Positions 24,953 through 33,800 of a stretch of DNA of 64,000 bases are shown piece after piece. Each line of letters opens with the position of its first letter. The stretch's first letter is position 1. A program made the position numbers and the translations under genes. Below the pieces are notes generated by a model that was not told where the DNA came from, made no database searches, and saw only the letters and a list, made by a program, of their open reading frames with translations. This DNA comes from Nocardioides bruguierae. Its GTDB lineage: Bacteria; Actinomycetota; Actinomycetes; Propionibacteriales; Nocardioidaceae. The DNA lies in contig NZ_JAMOIL010000002.1 of assembly GCF_023656415.1 (NCBI RefSeq), forward strand, positions 124,001-188,000, written 5' to 3'.

Positions 24953-26293
24953 TCAGCCCTGCGCGGCGACGCGGAAGGCGGCGGAGCGCTCCTCGTAGCT
25001 GGCGAACTCGTCGAAGCTGGGCGCGCCGGGCGAGAGCAGGACGACGTCGGTGCTGGCCGGCCCGGCCGGGCCGGTGGGGTCGTGCAGGGCCGCGACGGCG
25101 CCGGCCCAGGTGCCGGCGAGGTGGGTGTGGCGGACGGCGGGGCCGCCCTCCTCCACCCAGCGGGTGCCGGCCGGGCCGATCGCGAGCACCCGCACGTCGT
25201 CGCCGGCCGGGCCGGCGAGGTGGGTGCGCAGCGGGCTCATGTCGAGGCCGCGGTCGGCGCCGCCGAGCACCAGCGCGACGCGCTGACCGGCGAAGGAGCC
25301 GAGCGCGGCGACGACCGCCTCGGGGGCGGTGGCGAGGCTGTCGTCCACCCAGCGGCGGCCGTCGGCGGACGCGATGGTCTCCAGGCGGTGCGCCAGCGCG
25401 GCGAACGTGGTCGTGGCGGCGAGGACGGCCGGACGCTGCTCCTCGGGCAGGTCGAAGCCGAGCGCCACCGCGGTGAGGGCGAGAGCGACGTTGACGAGGT
25501 TGTGCCGGCCGTGGACCTGGAGGTCGGCCGCGGCCACGGTGCCGACGCCGCTCCACCGCACCGCCTCGTCCGTGACCGTGATGCCGGCGTCCGCCGGGGT
25601 GACCAGCACGGTGTCCTCCCCGACGGCCGCGCGCACCCGTTCGGCAAGGTCGTCGTGGGCGTGCGGCAGGACGACGAGCTCGGTGCCGTGGGCGAGGAGG
25701 TTGAGCTTGTCGGCGGCGTAGGCCTCGAACCCGCCGTGCCAGGGCAGGTGCTCGGGGTAGAGGCAGGTCACCACGGCGACGCGGGGCGAGGACGACAGCT
25801 CGGCGGCCTGGTAGCTGGAGACCTCGGTGACGGCGATCTCGCTGGCGCTCGCGTCGTCGGCCGTGACGGGCGTGCCGCCGTTGCCGACCAGGGAGGCGGT
25901 GCGGCCGGCGGCCTCCAGGAGGTGCCGCACGATGGCCGAGGTCGTGCTCTTGCCCTTGGTGCCGGTGACGCCGACGACCCGGTCGGGGTCGGCCGAGAGC
26001 CACAGGTCGGTGAGCGAGGTGACCGCGACGCCCGCCTGCCTCAGCGCCACGTACTCGGGCGAGGTGTGCGGGACGCCCGGCGACTTCACCACCACGTCGG
26101 CGGCCAGCATCCTGGCGAGGCCCGCCTCGCCGGTGGCGGTGAGGTCGGCTAGGTCGGCCGGGGCCTCGCCCCCGGTGACGGCGTAGCCGACGACGTCGAC
26201 GCCGCGGCCGGTCAGCTCGGCGTGGGCGGCGCGGCCCTCGCGCCCGGTGCCCCACACGACGACGGCACGGCCGGCCAGGTCCTCATACCGCAC
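24953..26293 (-). CDS. murD2: MurD2-like UDP-MurNAc-L-Ala ligase, 446 aa
   Basis: ATP-dependent Mur ligase of the MurD type (cytosolic). Rossmann-like N-terminus VVVWGTGREGRAAH, P-loop VTGTKGKSTTSAIV, then TEVSSYQAAELSSSP, PEHLPWHGGFEAYAADKLNLL, and C-terminal LGGADRGLDMSPL. In the pathway described for Xanthomonas oryzae, MurD2 adds L-glutamate rather than D-glutamate to UDP-MurNAc-L-Ala, and MurL then inverts it. The adjacency to murL is the main reason to call it MurD2 rather than the regular MurD. The GTG start at 26293 overlaps the murL stop by 11 bases, so both are made from one message. Confidence 0.85.
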   Translation of the reverse strand: MRYEDLAGRAVVVWGTGREGRAAHAELTGRGVDVVGYAVTGGEAPADLADLTATGEAGLARMLAADVVVKSPGVPHTSPEYVALRQAGVAVTSLTDLWLSADPDRVVGVTGTKGKSTTSAIVRHLLEAAGRTASLVGNGGTPVTADDASASEIAVTEVSSYQAAELSSSPRVAVVTCLYPEHLPWHGGFEAYAADKLNLLAHGTELVVLPHAHDDLAERVRAAVGEDTVLVTPADAGITVTDEAVRWSGVGTVAAADLQVHGRHNLVNVALALTAVALGFDLPEEQRPAVLAATTTFAALAHRLETIASADGRRWVDDSLATAPEAVVAALGSFAGQRVALVLGGADRGLDMSPLRTHLAGPAGDDVRVLAIGPAGTRWVEEGGPAVRHTHLAGTWAGAVAALHDPTGPAGPASTDVVLLSPGAPSFDEFASYEERSAAFRVAAQG

Positions 26294-27638
26294 GGGCGAC
26301 GTCCTCGAGGTCGGGCGTGAGCGCGTGCTCGCCCTCGCGGAAGGCGAGGACGGCCTCGGCGTCGCCCGGCGCCGCGTGCAGCGCGACGACCTCGGGCTCG
26401 GCCAGGAACGGGTGGCCCGCCCAGTCGGGCTTCTCGGTGACCAGCGAGAGCGCGACGCGGCACTCGTCGGGCTCGCCGACGCACTCCAGCGGCTTGACCA
26501 GGCCCTCCTTGCCGAGCAGCTCCAGGAAGCCGGCGTAGCGGTCGGCGTGGTCCAGCGCCTCGGCGAACAGGTCGCGCCCGCCGAAGACCGCCTCGAGGTC
26601 GGCGCGCGGCATGAAGGGGCTCAGGCAGAGGAACACGAAGCGGCACTTCGGGCACTCACCGCACCAGGAGGTGCGGTCGGCCTCGGTGAGCTTGAAGGCG
26701 CGGTTGCAGCTGGTGAAGACCGGGTGGTACGCGGTGCGGGTGGCGAACCGGCGCGCGATGCGCAGCTCGGTGACCGGGCGCAGCAGCGAGACGTAGCGGG
26801 GCGCGCCGGCGGGCAGGGCACCGCGCAGCAGCCGCTCGAACTCCAGGCCCTTCGACCACTGGTGGTTGACCTCGACGCCGTGCCAGTCGATGTTGCCGAA
26901 CGAGGCGCTGGCCTCGTTGCTGAACGCGACCGTGTCGAAGCCGAGCGCCAGCGCCGTGAGGAGCCCGACGAGGCTGTTGACCGCCGTCACCGGCACGTGC
27001 CCGTTGGGCGCGCCCTCGGCGTTGAGCCGGAACAGCTCGGGGTCGAGCTTGCGGCGGGCGGTGTGCAGCGGCAGCTGCGCCACCCGGGCCGTGGCCTCGA
27101 TGGGGGCGTAGCTGTTGACCGAGAACAGGCCGACCTCGTAGCCGGCCTCGCGCAGCGCCTCGATGGAGACCACCGAGTCCTTGCCCCCGCCGACCGGCAC
27201 CAGGACCTTCCGCGGGGTCGCTTCGTCCACCCAGGGCTGCGCGACCGGTGCGGCCGCCGGGGCGTCGATCGGCGTCTCGAAGACGGCCGGGAGGTCGTTG
27301 ACGTAGGCGAACTCGCCCAGTCCGTGGCGGGTGACCTCACGCAGGAAGGTGCGCTCGACGGTGGTCAGGCCGCCGGGCACGCTGATGGTGCCGGGCGCGA
27401 ACGCCTTGAAGTAGCTGAGCGACGCGGCGAGCGAGAGCAGCCGCAGGACGGGGCGCACGACCGCGTCGTCGACGTGCTCGAGGCTGCCGGGCAGCTCGAC
27501 GGTCTCGGTGAAGCGGGTGAGGGTGCCGTCGTGGCCCGTGCCGACGTAGTCGAGCTCGATGCGGGCGCCGTTCAGCGTCGGCTCGAGGCACTCCAGCCCC
27601 GCCGTCGTCCGCTGTGCCTCTTCTGCTGCCGTGACCAC
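26283..27638 (-). CDS. murL: UDP-MurNAc-L-Ala-L-Glu epimerase MurL, 451 aa
   Basis: ATP-dependent enzyme that turns the L-glutamyl end of UDP-MurNAc-L-Ala-L-Glu into the D form, replacing the glutamate racemase route to D-Glu. The sequence has the PP-loop-like VLVPVGGGKDSVVSIEALR, then VNSLVGLLTALALGFDTVAFSNEASA, VEVNHQWSKGLEFE, and a Cys cluster FTSCNRAFKL / WCGECPKCRFVFLCLSPF. These match MurL as I know it from Xanthomonas and actinobacterial homologues. The GTG-GTC start at 27638 keeps the full N-terminal domain. First gene of murL-murD2-aminotransferase; divergent from a small hypothetical gene 60 bp away. Whether the genome also has murI cannot be told from here. Confidence 0.88.
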   Translation of the reverse strand: MVTAAEEAQRTTAGLECLEPTLNGARIELDYVGTGHDGTLTRFTETVELPGSLEHVDDAVVRPVLRLLSLAASLSYFKAFAPGTISVPGGLTTVERTFLREVTRHGLGEFAYVNDLPAVFETPIDAPAAAPVAQPWVDEATPRKVLVPVGGGKDSVVSIEALREAGYEVGLFSVNSYAPIEATARVAQLPLHTARRKLDPELFRLNAEGAPNGHVPVTAVNSLVGLLTALALGFDTVAFSNEASASFGNIDWHGVEVNHQWSKGLEFERLLRGALPAGAPRYVSLLRPVTELRIARRFATRTAYHPVFTSCNRAFKLTEADRTSWCGECPKCRFVFLCLSPFMPRADLEAVFGGRDLFAEALDHADRYAGFLELLGKEGLVKPLECVGEPDECRVALSLVTEKPDWAGHPFLAEPEVVALHAAPGDAEAVLAFREGEHALTPDLEDVARAV

Positions 27639-27698
27639 GGGGCGGAGTCTACGGAGGACGGAGCGGCCCGGCCGCGTCGACGGCACTACCGTCGTGCC

Positions 27699-28103
27699 AT
27701 GAGCACCGCGATGCCCCTGGTCACCGTCGACGAGAGCGGCGGCTGCGCCCTGCCCGCCTCGGTGCCGCCGGGCACCTACGCCGTCGAGATCGCGGACGGG
27801 GTGGTCGTGCTCCGCCCGGTCCTCTCCCCGCCCGAGGAGACCGAGCCGACGCCGGTGGTCGTCGCCGACCCGGTGCCCGCCGCGCCGCGCCGGGACTGGG
27901 CCGAGGTGCCCGCCGGCACGGTGCTGATCGGGCCGGCCGACGTCGGGCTGGTGGTGATGGACGAGGGCGGGGTGCTCCAGGACGGCAGCACGCCCGGCGA
28001 GCACCTGCGTGAGCACCGGATGATCGGCAACGCCTGGCGGCTGTACACGCTGGAGGACGGTCGCAGCGTCGGGCAGGCCTACGACGCCGGCGAGTGGGTC
28101 TGA
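27699..28103 (+). CDS. Hypothetical protein, 134 aa
   Basis: I do not recognise this protein. It is acidic and has no membrane span. It opens with MSTAMPLVTVDESGGCALPASVPPG, has a Pro/Val-rich linker around residue 50, and a C-terminal domain with ADVGLVVMDEGGVL and a terminal SVGQAYDAGEWV. Codon use is normal for the window (third positions almost all G or C), which supports it as real. It is divergent from murL (60 bp) and ends 11 bp from the convergent peptidase gene. Confidence 0.65.
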   Translation: MSTAMPLVTVDESGGCALPASVPPGTYAVEIADGVVVLRPVLSPPEETEPTPVVVADPVPAAPRRDWAEVPAGTVLIGPADVGLVVMDEGGVLQDGSTPGEHLREHRMIGNAWRLYTLEDGRSVGQAYDAGEWV

Positions 28104-28114
28104 GGGACCGCCTC

Positions 28115-28747
28115 TCACGGTGAGGCGACGACGCGCGGGGTGCCGTCCTCGACGAGCAGCCCGCGGGCGTCGGTGAGGAACGTGAGCGGGTAGGCGTCGT
28201 CGTAGGTGCGCTTGATCTGCGCGATCAGCTCCAGCGGGTAGGGCGGCAGCAGGCCGTCCGCGTGCGGGACGACGACGGTGTCGACGAGCCCGAGCCCGTC
28301 GGTACTCGCCAGGCCGGGCGCGTCGGCCGGGTCGTCCATCGGCGTGAGCGGCTCGATGCTCGGGCCGGCCACCACCGAGCCCGCGCTGCACCCGACGTAG
28401 GGCAGCCCGGCCCGGACCTTCTCGACGAGGACCTCGTCCGCACCGCGCGCCCGGAGGGCGGCCAGCAGGACGAAGACGTTGCCGCCCGCGACGTAGACGG
28501 CGTCGACCGCGTCGAGCGCGTCGGCGAACACGCCGGCGTCGACGCTGTCGGCGGGTGGCAGCACCGCGACCTGGAAGCCGAGGCCGGCGATCTTCTCCCG
28601 CTCGGCGATGACGAAGGGCGCGTCGGCGTGGGGCCGCGCGGCGTCGGCGAGGTAGCCGAGGCGCGTCCCGGCCGCGGGCAGGGCGGTGTGGCGGGCCACG
28701 AAGTCCGTGACGGCGCCGGACCCCAGGGAGAGCAGCAGCAGAGGCAT
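28115..28747 (-). CDS. Peptidase E-like (S51) protein, 210 aa
   Basis: Class I glutamine amidotransferase-like serine peptidase of the S51 family (alpha-aspartyl dipeptidase / cyanophycinase group). The catalytic Ser lies in the nucleophile elbow VGCSAGSVVAG, and a YVAGGNVFVLLAALR block precedes it, both typical of peptidase E. The later VVPHADGLLPPYP supplies the His region. Length is close to PepE (about 230). The ATG at 28747 was chosen because the family begins at the first beta strand (LLLLSLGSGAV). Cytosolic; it would cut N-terminal Asp-X dipeptides. Divergent from the permease gene. Confidence 0.85.
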   Translation of the reverse strand: MPLLLLSLGSGAVTDFVARHTALPAAGTRLGYLADAARPHADAPFVIAEREKIAGLGFQVAVLPPADSVDAGVFADALDAVDAVYVAGGNVFVLLAALRARGADEVLVEKVRAGLPYVGCSAGSVVAGPSIEPLTPMDDPADAPGLASTDGLGLVDTVVVPHADGLLPPYPLELIAQIKRTYDDAYPLTFLTDARGLLVEDGTPRVVASP

Positions 28748-28946
28748 GCCGGCGACCGTACGAGGTGGCACCGACGCCCGTGTCCGGCCGGCGTCCGGCA
28801 CGGCCCCGCATCCGACCCGGCCATGGCGTCCGGCACAGCCCTGGGTGACGTCCGGCCCCACCGCTCCCCCGCGCCGCGGAGGAGACTGGGGGTAGCGGCC
28901 CGGGCCCGGCGACCCGCCGGGCGGCGCCGTCGGAGTGGGTGTCGCC

Positions 28947-29990
28947 ATGAGCGTGCTGCAGCAGCTGCCCGCCTCGTCCCGTGCTCGTGCGGGGCTGCTG
29001 GCGGTCGGCGCCCTCGCGTGGACGGCCGCCTACTGGGTCAACGGGCGGATCTGGGACCTGCTGCTCGTCGACCTGGTCGGGCTCGACCCGGACGCCCGGT
29101 GGACGGCGTCGCTGCGGTTCTTCTGCTACGACACGGTGAAGATCGCGCTCCTGCTGGGCGTGATCGTCTTCGGCGTCACGCTGCTGCGCTCCTACATGAG
29201 CGTCGAGCGCACCCGCGCCCTCCTCGGCGGTCGGCGCGAGGGCGCCGGCAACGTGCTCGCGGCCGGCCTGGGGGTCGTCACGCCGTTCTGCTCGTGCAGC
29301 GCGGTGCCGGCCTTCATCGGGTTCGTGGCCGCCGGCGTGCCGCTCGGCGTGACGATGAGCTTCCTCATCGCCAGCCCGCTGGTCAACGAGGTGGCCATCG
29401 GGCTGCTGCTCGGGCTGTTCGGCTGGCAGGTGACCGTGCTCTACGTCGCCGCCGGGCTGAGCGTCGCGATCGTCGCCGGCTGGGTGCTCGGGCGGCTGCA
29501 CCTGGACCGGTGGGTCGAGCCGTTCGTGCTGGAGACCCCGGTGGTCGACGGGCCCACCGGGGCACGGCCCCGCTTCGAGGACCGGGTGCGCGCCGCCGCG
29601 GACGAGGCGCGGTCGGTGCTGCGCCGTATCTGGCCCTACCTGCTGATCGGCATCGGCATCGGCGCGCTCATCCACGGCTGGGCCCCCGAGGACCTCTTCA
29701 CCCGGTACGCGGGCGAGGGGGCGGCGTTCGGCGTGGTCGTCGCCGTGCTGCTCGGCGTGCCGCTGTACTCCAACGCCGCCGGCGTCCTGCCCCTCGTGGG
29801 GGCGCTCTACGACAAGGGCCTGCCGATGGGGACGCTCCTGGCGTTCATGATGTCGGTGGTCGCCCTGTCGCTGCCCGAGCTGATCCTGCTCCGCCGCGTG
29901 CTCAAGCCGCCCCTGCTGGCCGTGTTCGTCGGCGTCGTCGCCTCCGCGATCGTCGCCGTCGGCTACCTGTTCAACGCCGTGCTCACCTGA
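28947..29990 (+). CDS. ArsP-like / DUF318 permease, 347 aa
   Basis: Membrane permease with about eight spans and the family signature TPFCSCSAVPAFIGF, which in ArsP-type proteins provides the cysteines for substrate binding; the second half has GVPLYSNAAGVLPLV. Known relatives export trivalent organoarsenicals or are annotated only as permeases. I chose the ATG at 28947 over the in-frame GTG at 28935, because a GGAG lies 11 bases upstream of the ATG. It is followed after 28 bp by a thioredoxin-like gene, the usual neighbour for this family in actinobacteria. Substrate not proven. Confidence 0.85.
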   Translation: MSVLQQLPASSRARAGLLAVGALAWTAAYWVNGRIWDLLLVDLVGLDPDARWTASLRFFCYDTVKIALLLGVIVFGVTLLRSYMSVERTRALLGGRREGAGNVLAAGLGVVTPFCSCSAVPAFIGFVAAGVPLGVTMSFLIASPLVNEVAIGLLLGLFGWQVTVLYVAAGLSVAIVAGWVLGRLHLDRWVEPFVLETPVVDGPTGARPRFEDRVRAAADEARSVLRRIWPYLLIGIGIGALIHGWAPEDLFTRYAGEGAAFGVVVAVLLGVPLYSNAAGVLPLVGALYDKGLPMGTLLAFMMSVVALSLPELILLRRVLKPPLLAVFVGVVASAIVAVGYLFNAVLT

Positions 29991-30018
29991 GCGCGGCGCC
30001 CACCGGAAGGAGACCGCC

Positions 30019-30276
30019 ATGCGAGCCCCGCTGCAGATCGCCGTCCTCGGGCCCGGCTGCCGCAACTGCCGCGCCCTGGAGAAGGCCACCCGTCGCGCCC
30101 TCGACGAGCTCGGCCTGGACGCCGAGATCAGCCACGTCACCGACTACGCGGCCATCGCCGCCCTCGGCGTCCTCGCCACCCCGGGCCTGGAGGTGGACGG
30201 CCAGGTCGTGCTCTCCGGCCGGGTGCCGTCCGTCGCCGAGGTCAAGGACCTGCTCGGTGCCGTGGAGGCGGAATGA
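30019..30276 (+). CDS. Thioredoxin-like protein of the TM0996/MTH895 type, 85 aa
   Basis: A small one-domain thioredoxin-fold protein. The active site is GPGCRNCRALEKA (CxxC) at residues 13-18, and the cis-proline region is LATPGLEVDG. It matches the short glutaredoxin-like proteins found next to DUF318/ArsP permeases. It may reduce or deliver the substrate, or reduce permease cysteines (inference). It has a strong ribosome site (GGAAGGAG, 7 bases before ATG). A bidirectional hairpin follows at 30305. Confidence 0.88.
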   Translation: MRAPLQIAVLGPGCRNCRALEKATRRALDELGLDAEISHVTDYAAIAALGVLATPGLEVDGQVVLSGRVPSVAEVKDLLGAVEAE

Positions 30277-30304
30277 GCCAGGCCCCAGCCGTCGTCCGGA
30301 AGGC

Positions 30305-30340
30305 AGAAGGCCCGCCAGGCTGGTGCCTGGCGGGCCTTCT
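30305..30340. terminator. Hairpin after tRNA copy 1 and the thioredoxin-like gene
   Basis: A perfect 16-base inverted repeat (30305-30320 and 30325-30340, arm AGAAGGCCCGCCAGGC) with a 4-base loop. It lies 3' of the tRNA on the minus strand and 28 bp after the thioredoxin-like stop on the plus strand, so it may terminate both. T-runs are short. Confidence 0.8.
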
Positions 30341-30343
30341 GAT

Positions 30344-30420
30344 TGGTAGCGGGGACAGGATTTGAACCTGTGACCTCTGGGTTATGAGCCCAGCGAGCTA
30401 CCGAGCTGCTCCACCCCGCG
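30344..30420 (-). tRNA. Initiator tRNA-fMet (CAT), copy 1
   Basis: 77-nt cloverleaf with anticodon CAT in the loop CTCATAA. The three G-C pairs in the anticodon stem (GGG/CCC) and the lack of a proper 1-72 pair (C1 with T72) mark it as the initiator tRNA. CCA is encoded. The T-loop reads GTTCAAATC. Identical to copy 2. Confidence 0.95.
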
Positions 30421-30432
30421 TCGGTGAAGAGA

Positions 30433-30461
30433 ACGTTACGCCTCGGGTCGACCCGAGCCAA
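30433..30461 (-). promoter_or_regulatory. Promoter of tRNA copy 1
   Basis: Minus strand: TTGGCT (30456-30461), a 17-base spacer, TAACGT (30433-30438), 12 bases before the tRNA. The spacing is ideal. The element GATTTGGCTC is shared with the copy 2 promoter. Confidence 0.65.
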
Positions 30462-30584
30462 ATCGGTGGGCCGCAGGGGGCCCTTCCCGCTCGGATCACC
30501 CGGGCCCGAGGATCATCGCGGAGCCGCAGACGCACCAGGTACGTGCAGCGCTCCGCGATGACGCACGACCCTCATCCGGAAGGC

Positions 30585-30620
30585 AGAAGGCCCGCCAGGC
30601 TGGTGCCTGGCGGGCCCTCT
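30585..30620. terminator. Hairpin after tRNA copy 2
   Basis: The same 16-base inverted repeat as at 30305, with one mismatched pair because of the C at 30617. Confidence 0.75.
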
Positions 30621-30623
30621 GAT

Positions 30624-30700
30624 TGGTAGCGGGGACAGGATTTGAACCTGTGACCTCTGGGTTATGAGCCCAGCGAGCTACCGAGCTGCTCCACCCCGCG
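30624..30700 (-). tRNA. Initiator tRNA-fMet (CAT), copy 2
   Basis: 77 nt, identical in sequence to the copy at 30344-30420, with encoded CCA, the GGG/CCC anticodon stem and the C1/T72 mismatch. The nearest upstream gene on its strand is the UPF0182 gene, separated by a hairpin. Confidence 0.95.
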
Positions 30701-30711
30701 TCGGTGTCTCC

Positions 30712-30740
30712 ACACTCTCAGAGACCGAGGGCTGAGCCAA
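30712..30740 (-). promoter_or_regulatory. Promoter of tRNA copy 2
   Basis: Minus strand: TTGGCT (30735-30740), a 17-base spacer, GAGTGT (30712-30717). The -35 matches copy 1, the -10 is weaker, and the rest of the upstream region differs, so the two tRNA copies may be expressed at different levels. Confidence 0.5.
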
Positions 30741-30756
30741 ATCGGGCCACGTCGAG

Positions 30757-30790
30757 CCGCGGCCCCCGCCCAAGGAGGCAGGGGCCGCGG
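30757..30790 (-). terminator. Hairpin after the UPF0182 gene
   Basis: Perfect 10-base arms CCGCGGCCCC (30757-30766) and GGGGCCGCGG (30781-30790), 15 bases after the UPF0182 stop. No clear T-run on the minus strand. Confidence 0.6.
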
Positions 30791-30804
30791 GCGGGTGCGA
30801 CGGG

Positions 30805-33800
30805 TCAGCCGTCGGAGCCGGTGCTGTCCGAGGACGCGGAGTCGGAGGCGTCCGCGGACGGGGACGCCGAGGCGTCCGAGCCGGAGCCGGCGTCCGAGGC
30901 CAGCGAGAGCGCCTGGCTGATCGCGTCCTGCGCCCGCTCGACCTGGGTCTGGTACTCGCCCAGGTCACCGTCCGTGTAGGCCTGGTCGGCGGCGTCGAAC
31001 GCGTTCTCGGCCCGCTGGAGCAGCTGGTTGATCTGCTGCTGCGTGGTGCCGGAGAGCGGGGTGTCGTTCGAGCCGGAGCCGGAGCCCGAGCCGGAGTCCG
31101 ACCCGGTGTCGCCACCCGAGTCGGTCGGTGTGCCGCCCACGTTCGAGAGCAGGTCGCGCAGCGACTCGCGCAGCGTGGACCCGATCCCGATGTTGTTGCC
31201 GTAGGCGGTGGTGACGAACCGCAGCACCGGGTACGACGCCTCGGAGGCCTGCCGACGGATGTAGACCGGCTGGACGTAGAGGAACCCGTCGTCCAGCGGC
31301 ACCGTCAGCAGGTTGCCGCGCTCGACGACGCCGTCGGTCCGGTTGAACTGGGCCAGGGCGTCGGCAATGTCCTCGTCGGAGGAGAACGTGTTGGCCACCT
31401 GCTCGGGGCCCGGTGTCTGCTCGGTCGGCAGCTGGAGCACCCGGATGGTGCCGTAGCTGTCGCTCGTCGCGTCGGAGTCCACCGACATGTACGAGGCCAG
31501 CACCGCACGGCCGATCGGCACGAACACCGACGTCAGCGACCAGGTCTGGCCCGACGCCGCGTCGGTGCTCGACCCGGAGCCGGTGCCGGTGCCCGAGCCG
31601 GAGTCGGTGCCGGAGTCGGTGCCGGAGTCGGTGCCGGAGTCGTCCGTGGTGTCCTCGTCCGCGGACGGGCCCACGTAGTCCTCACCGACGAAGAGTCGGT
31701 AAGGCGGCTGGTAGGACGTGCCCGAGGTGGTCGGGTCGGCCGGGACCTCCCAGCGGTCGTTGCCCTGGTACCAGTCGTCGGCGTCGGTCACGTGGTACCG
31801 GGCCAGCTGGTAGCGCTGCACCTTGAACAGGTCCTCGGGGTAGCGCAGGTGCTCGAGGAGCTCCTCAGGGATGTCGTCGCGCGACTCCACGGTCCCCGGG
31901 AAGGCGCTCATCCACGCGGAGAGCATCGGGTCCTCGGTGTCCCACTGGTAGAGGGTCACCTCGCCCGAGTAGGCGTCAACGGTCGCCTTGACCGCGTCCC
32001 GCATGTAGTTCACCTGGTCGGTGGGGATGGTCTGGAGACCGGTGTCCTCCGCGCGGGAGTCGTCGATCATCTCCGAGTACGACTCCTTCTCCGCGCCCGG
32101 GTAGGCGTCGGAGGTGGTGTAGCCGTCGACGATCCAGACGATCTTGCCGTCCACGACCGCCGGGTACGGGTCGGAGTCCAGCGTCAGCCACGGGGCGACC
32201 TTCTGCACCCGCTCGAGCGGGGTCCGGTCGTAGAGCACCTTGGAGTTGCTGTTCACCCGGCCCGAGAGCAGGAAGTTCGGGTCGCCGAAGCGGATCGCGT
32301 ACATCAGCTCCTGGAAGGCGTTGCCCACGTCGCCGTCACCGGCGCCGGTGAAGGTAGTGGTGCCCGTGCTGTCCCCCTGCAGGTCGAGCTCGATGTCGGC
32401 GGCGTCCTCGCTGGCCTTGCCGACGATCGAGTACTCGCTGGAGTCCTCGCCGTAGTAGATCCGGTCCTCGTAGCCGCCGGTCACGTCCTGCAGGTCGTTC
32501 TCGTTGGCGGCGGTGCCCTGCGCCCACTCCAGGCCCGCGGTGGTGTCGCTGCCGGACGTGGAGGACGAGCTGTCGTCGACCTCCAGCTCGGCCCCGTCGA
32601 CCCGGTCGCGCTGGTTGGCGTAGGCGGCGATGACGCCGTTGCCGTGGGTGTAGACCGTGTGCAGGTTGGCCCAGTTCTGCTCGGGGATGCCCGCGGAGTT
32701 TAGCTCGCGCACGCCCAGCACGAGGGCCCGGTCGGTGCCGTCGACGTCGTAGCGGTCGACGTCGAGCACGTCGGCGGTCGTGTAGTAGTCGCGGACCTGC
32801 TGGTCCTGCTCGAACGCGTCGGAGACCAGCTGCGGGTCGACCAGCGGGATCGACTTGGTCTCCCCGTCCAGGGAGGCCAGCGAGACGCCGAGGGTGTTCT
32901 CCGGGCTGAAGTCGGTGATCTCGACGTTCGTCAGGTCGTAGGCGTCCCGCGTGGCGTCGATGTTCTTGGCGATGTACTCGTTCTCGCGCACCGGCTCGGA
33001 CGGGCGCACCTGGAACTGCTGCACCACGCCCGGCCAGATCAGTCCCAGGATGACGGCGGAGAGCGCGAGCAGCGCCACGCCCACGCTCGGCAGCATCCAC
33101 GTGCGGCGCCAGACGTTGACGAAGAACAGGACCGCGCAGATCACGGCGATGCCGAGCAGGATGTTCTTGGCCGGCAGCACCGCGTTGTCGTCGGTGTAGG
33201 TGATGCCGGTGATCAGCGAGCCGGACTGGCTGGCCAGGTCGAAGCGGTCCAGCCAGTAGTCGACGGCCTTCGCCAGCACCAGCAGGCCCACCAGCAGCGA
33301 GAGCTGCGCCTGGGCCGGGCCGGAGAGCCGGTCCCCCGGTGTCTGGAGCGAGATGCCGCCGTAGAGGTAGTGCGTCAGCGCCGTCACCAGCGCGGCCACG
33401 ACCAGCGTCGCCATCACGAAGTCGGTGAGGTAGTGGTACCAGGGCAGGTCGAAGATGAAGAACCCGATGTCCCGGTCGAAGTAGGCGTCGGTCTGCCCGA
33501 AGTCGCCACCGTTGCGCCACAGCAGGTAGTCGCGCCAGCTCGCCGAGGCCGAGGTGCCGCCGAAGACGAACAGGACGCCGGCGGTCGCCAGGAGCACCCA
33601 GCGGCGGATCGGCGTCACCGCGTCCCGGTAGCGGCGCACGCCCCCGGCGTCCGGCATGCCCACGAACAGGGGCCGGAACCGGTAGGCGATCACCATGTTC
33701 ACGGCGGCCACCAGGCCCATGACGAGGCCGAAGACCACGAACAGGACGACGCGGGTGCCCAGCAGCGTGTTCCACACGCTCACGAAGCCACCGGCCGAGT

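Larger units (their letters stand above)
30295..30706. repeat. Direct repeat, two 132-bp copies carrying an initiator tRNA each
   Basis: Bases 30295-30426 and 30575-30706 are the same except one change in the hairpin (T at 30337, C at 30617). Each copy covers the terminator hairpin, the tRNA and six bases upstream of it. The 148 bp between them is unrelated to the flank beyond copy two, apart from a shared -35-like element. Confidence 0.9.

Noticed and set aside
28947..30276. Arsenic-resistance operon
   Set aside because: Although the permease is ArsP-like, there is no arsR, arsC or arsenic methylase gene, and the ArsA-like ATPase is 28 kb away.
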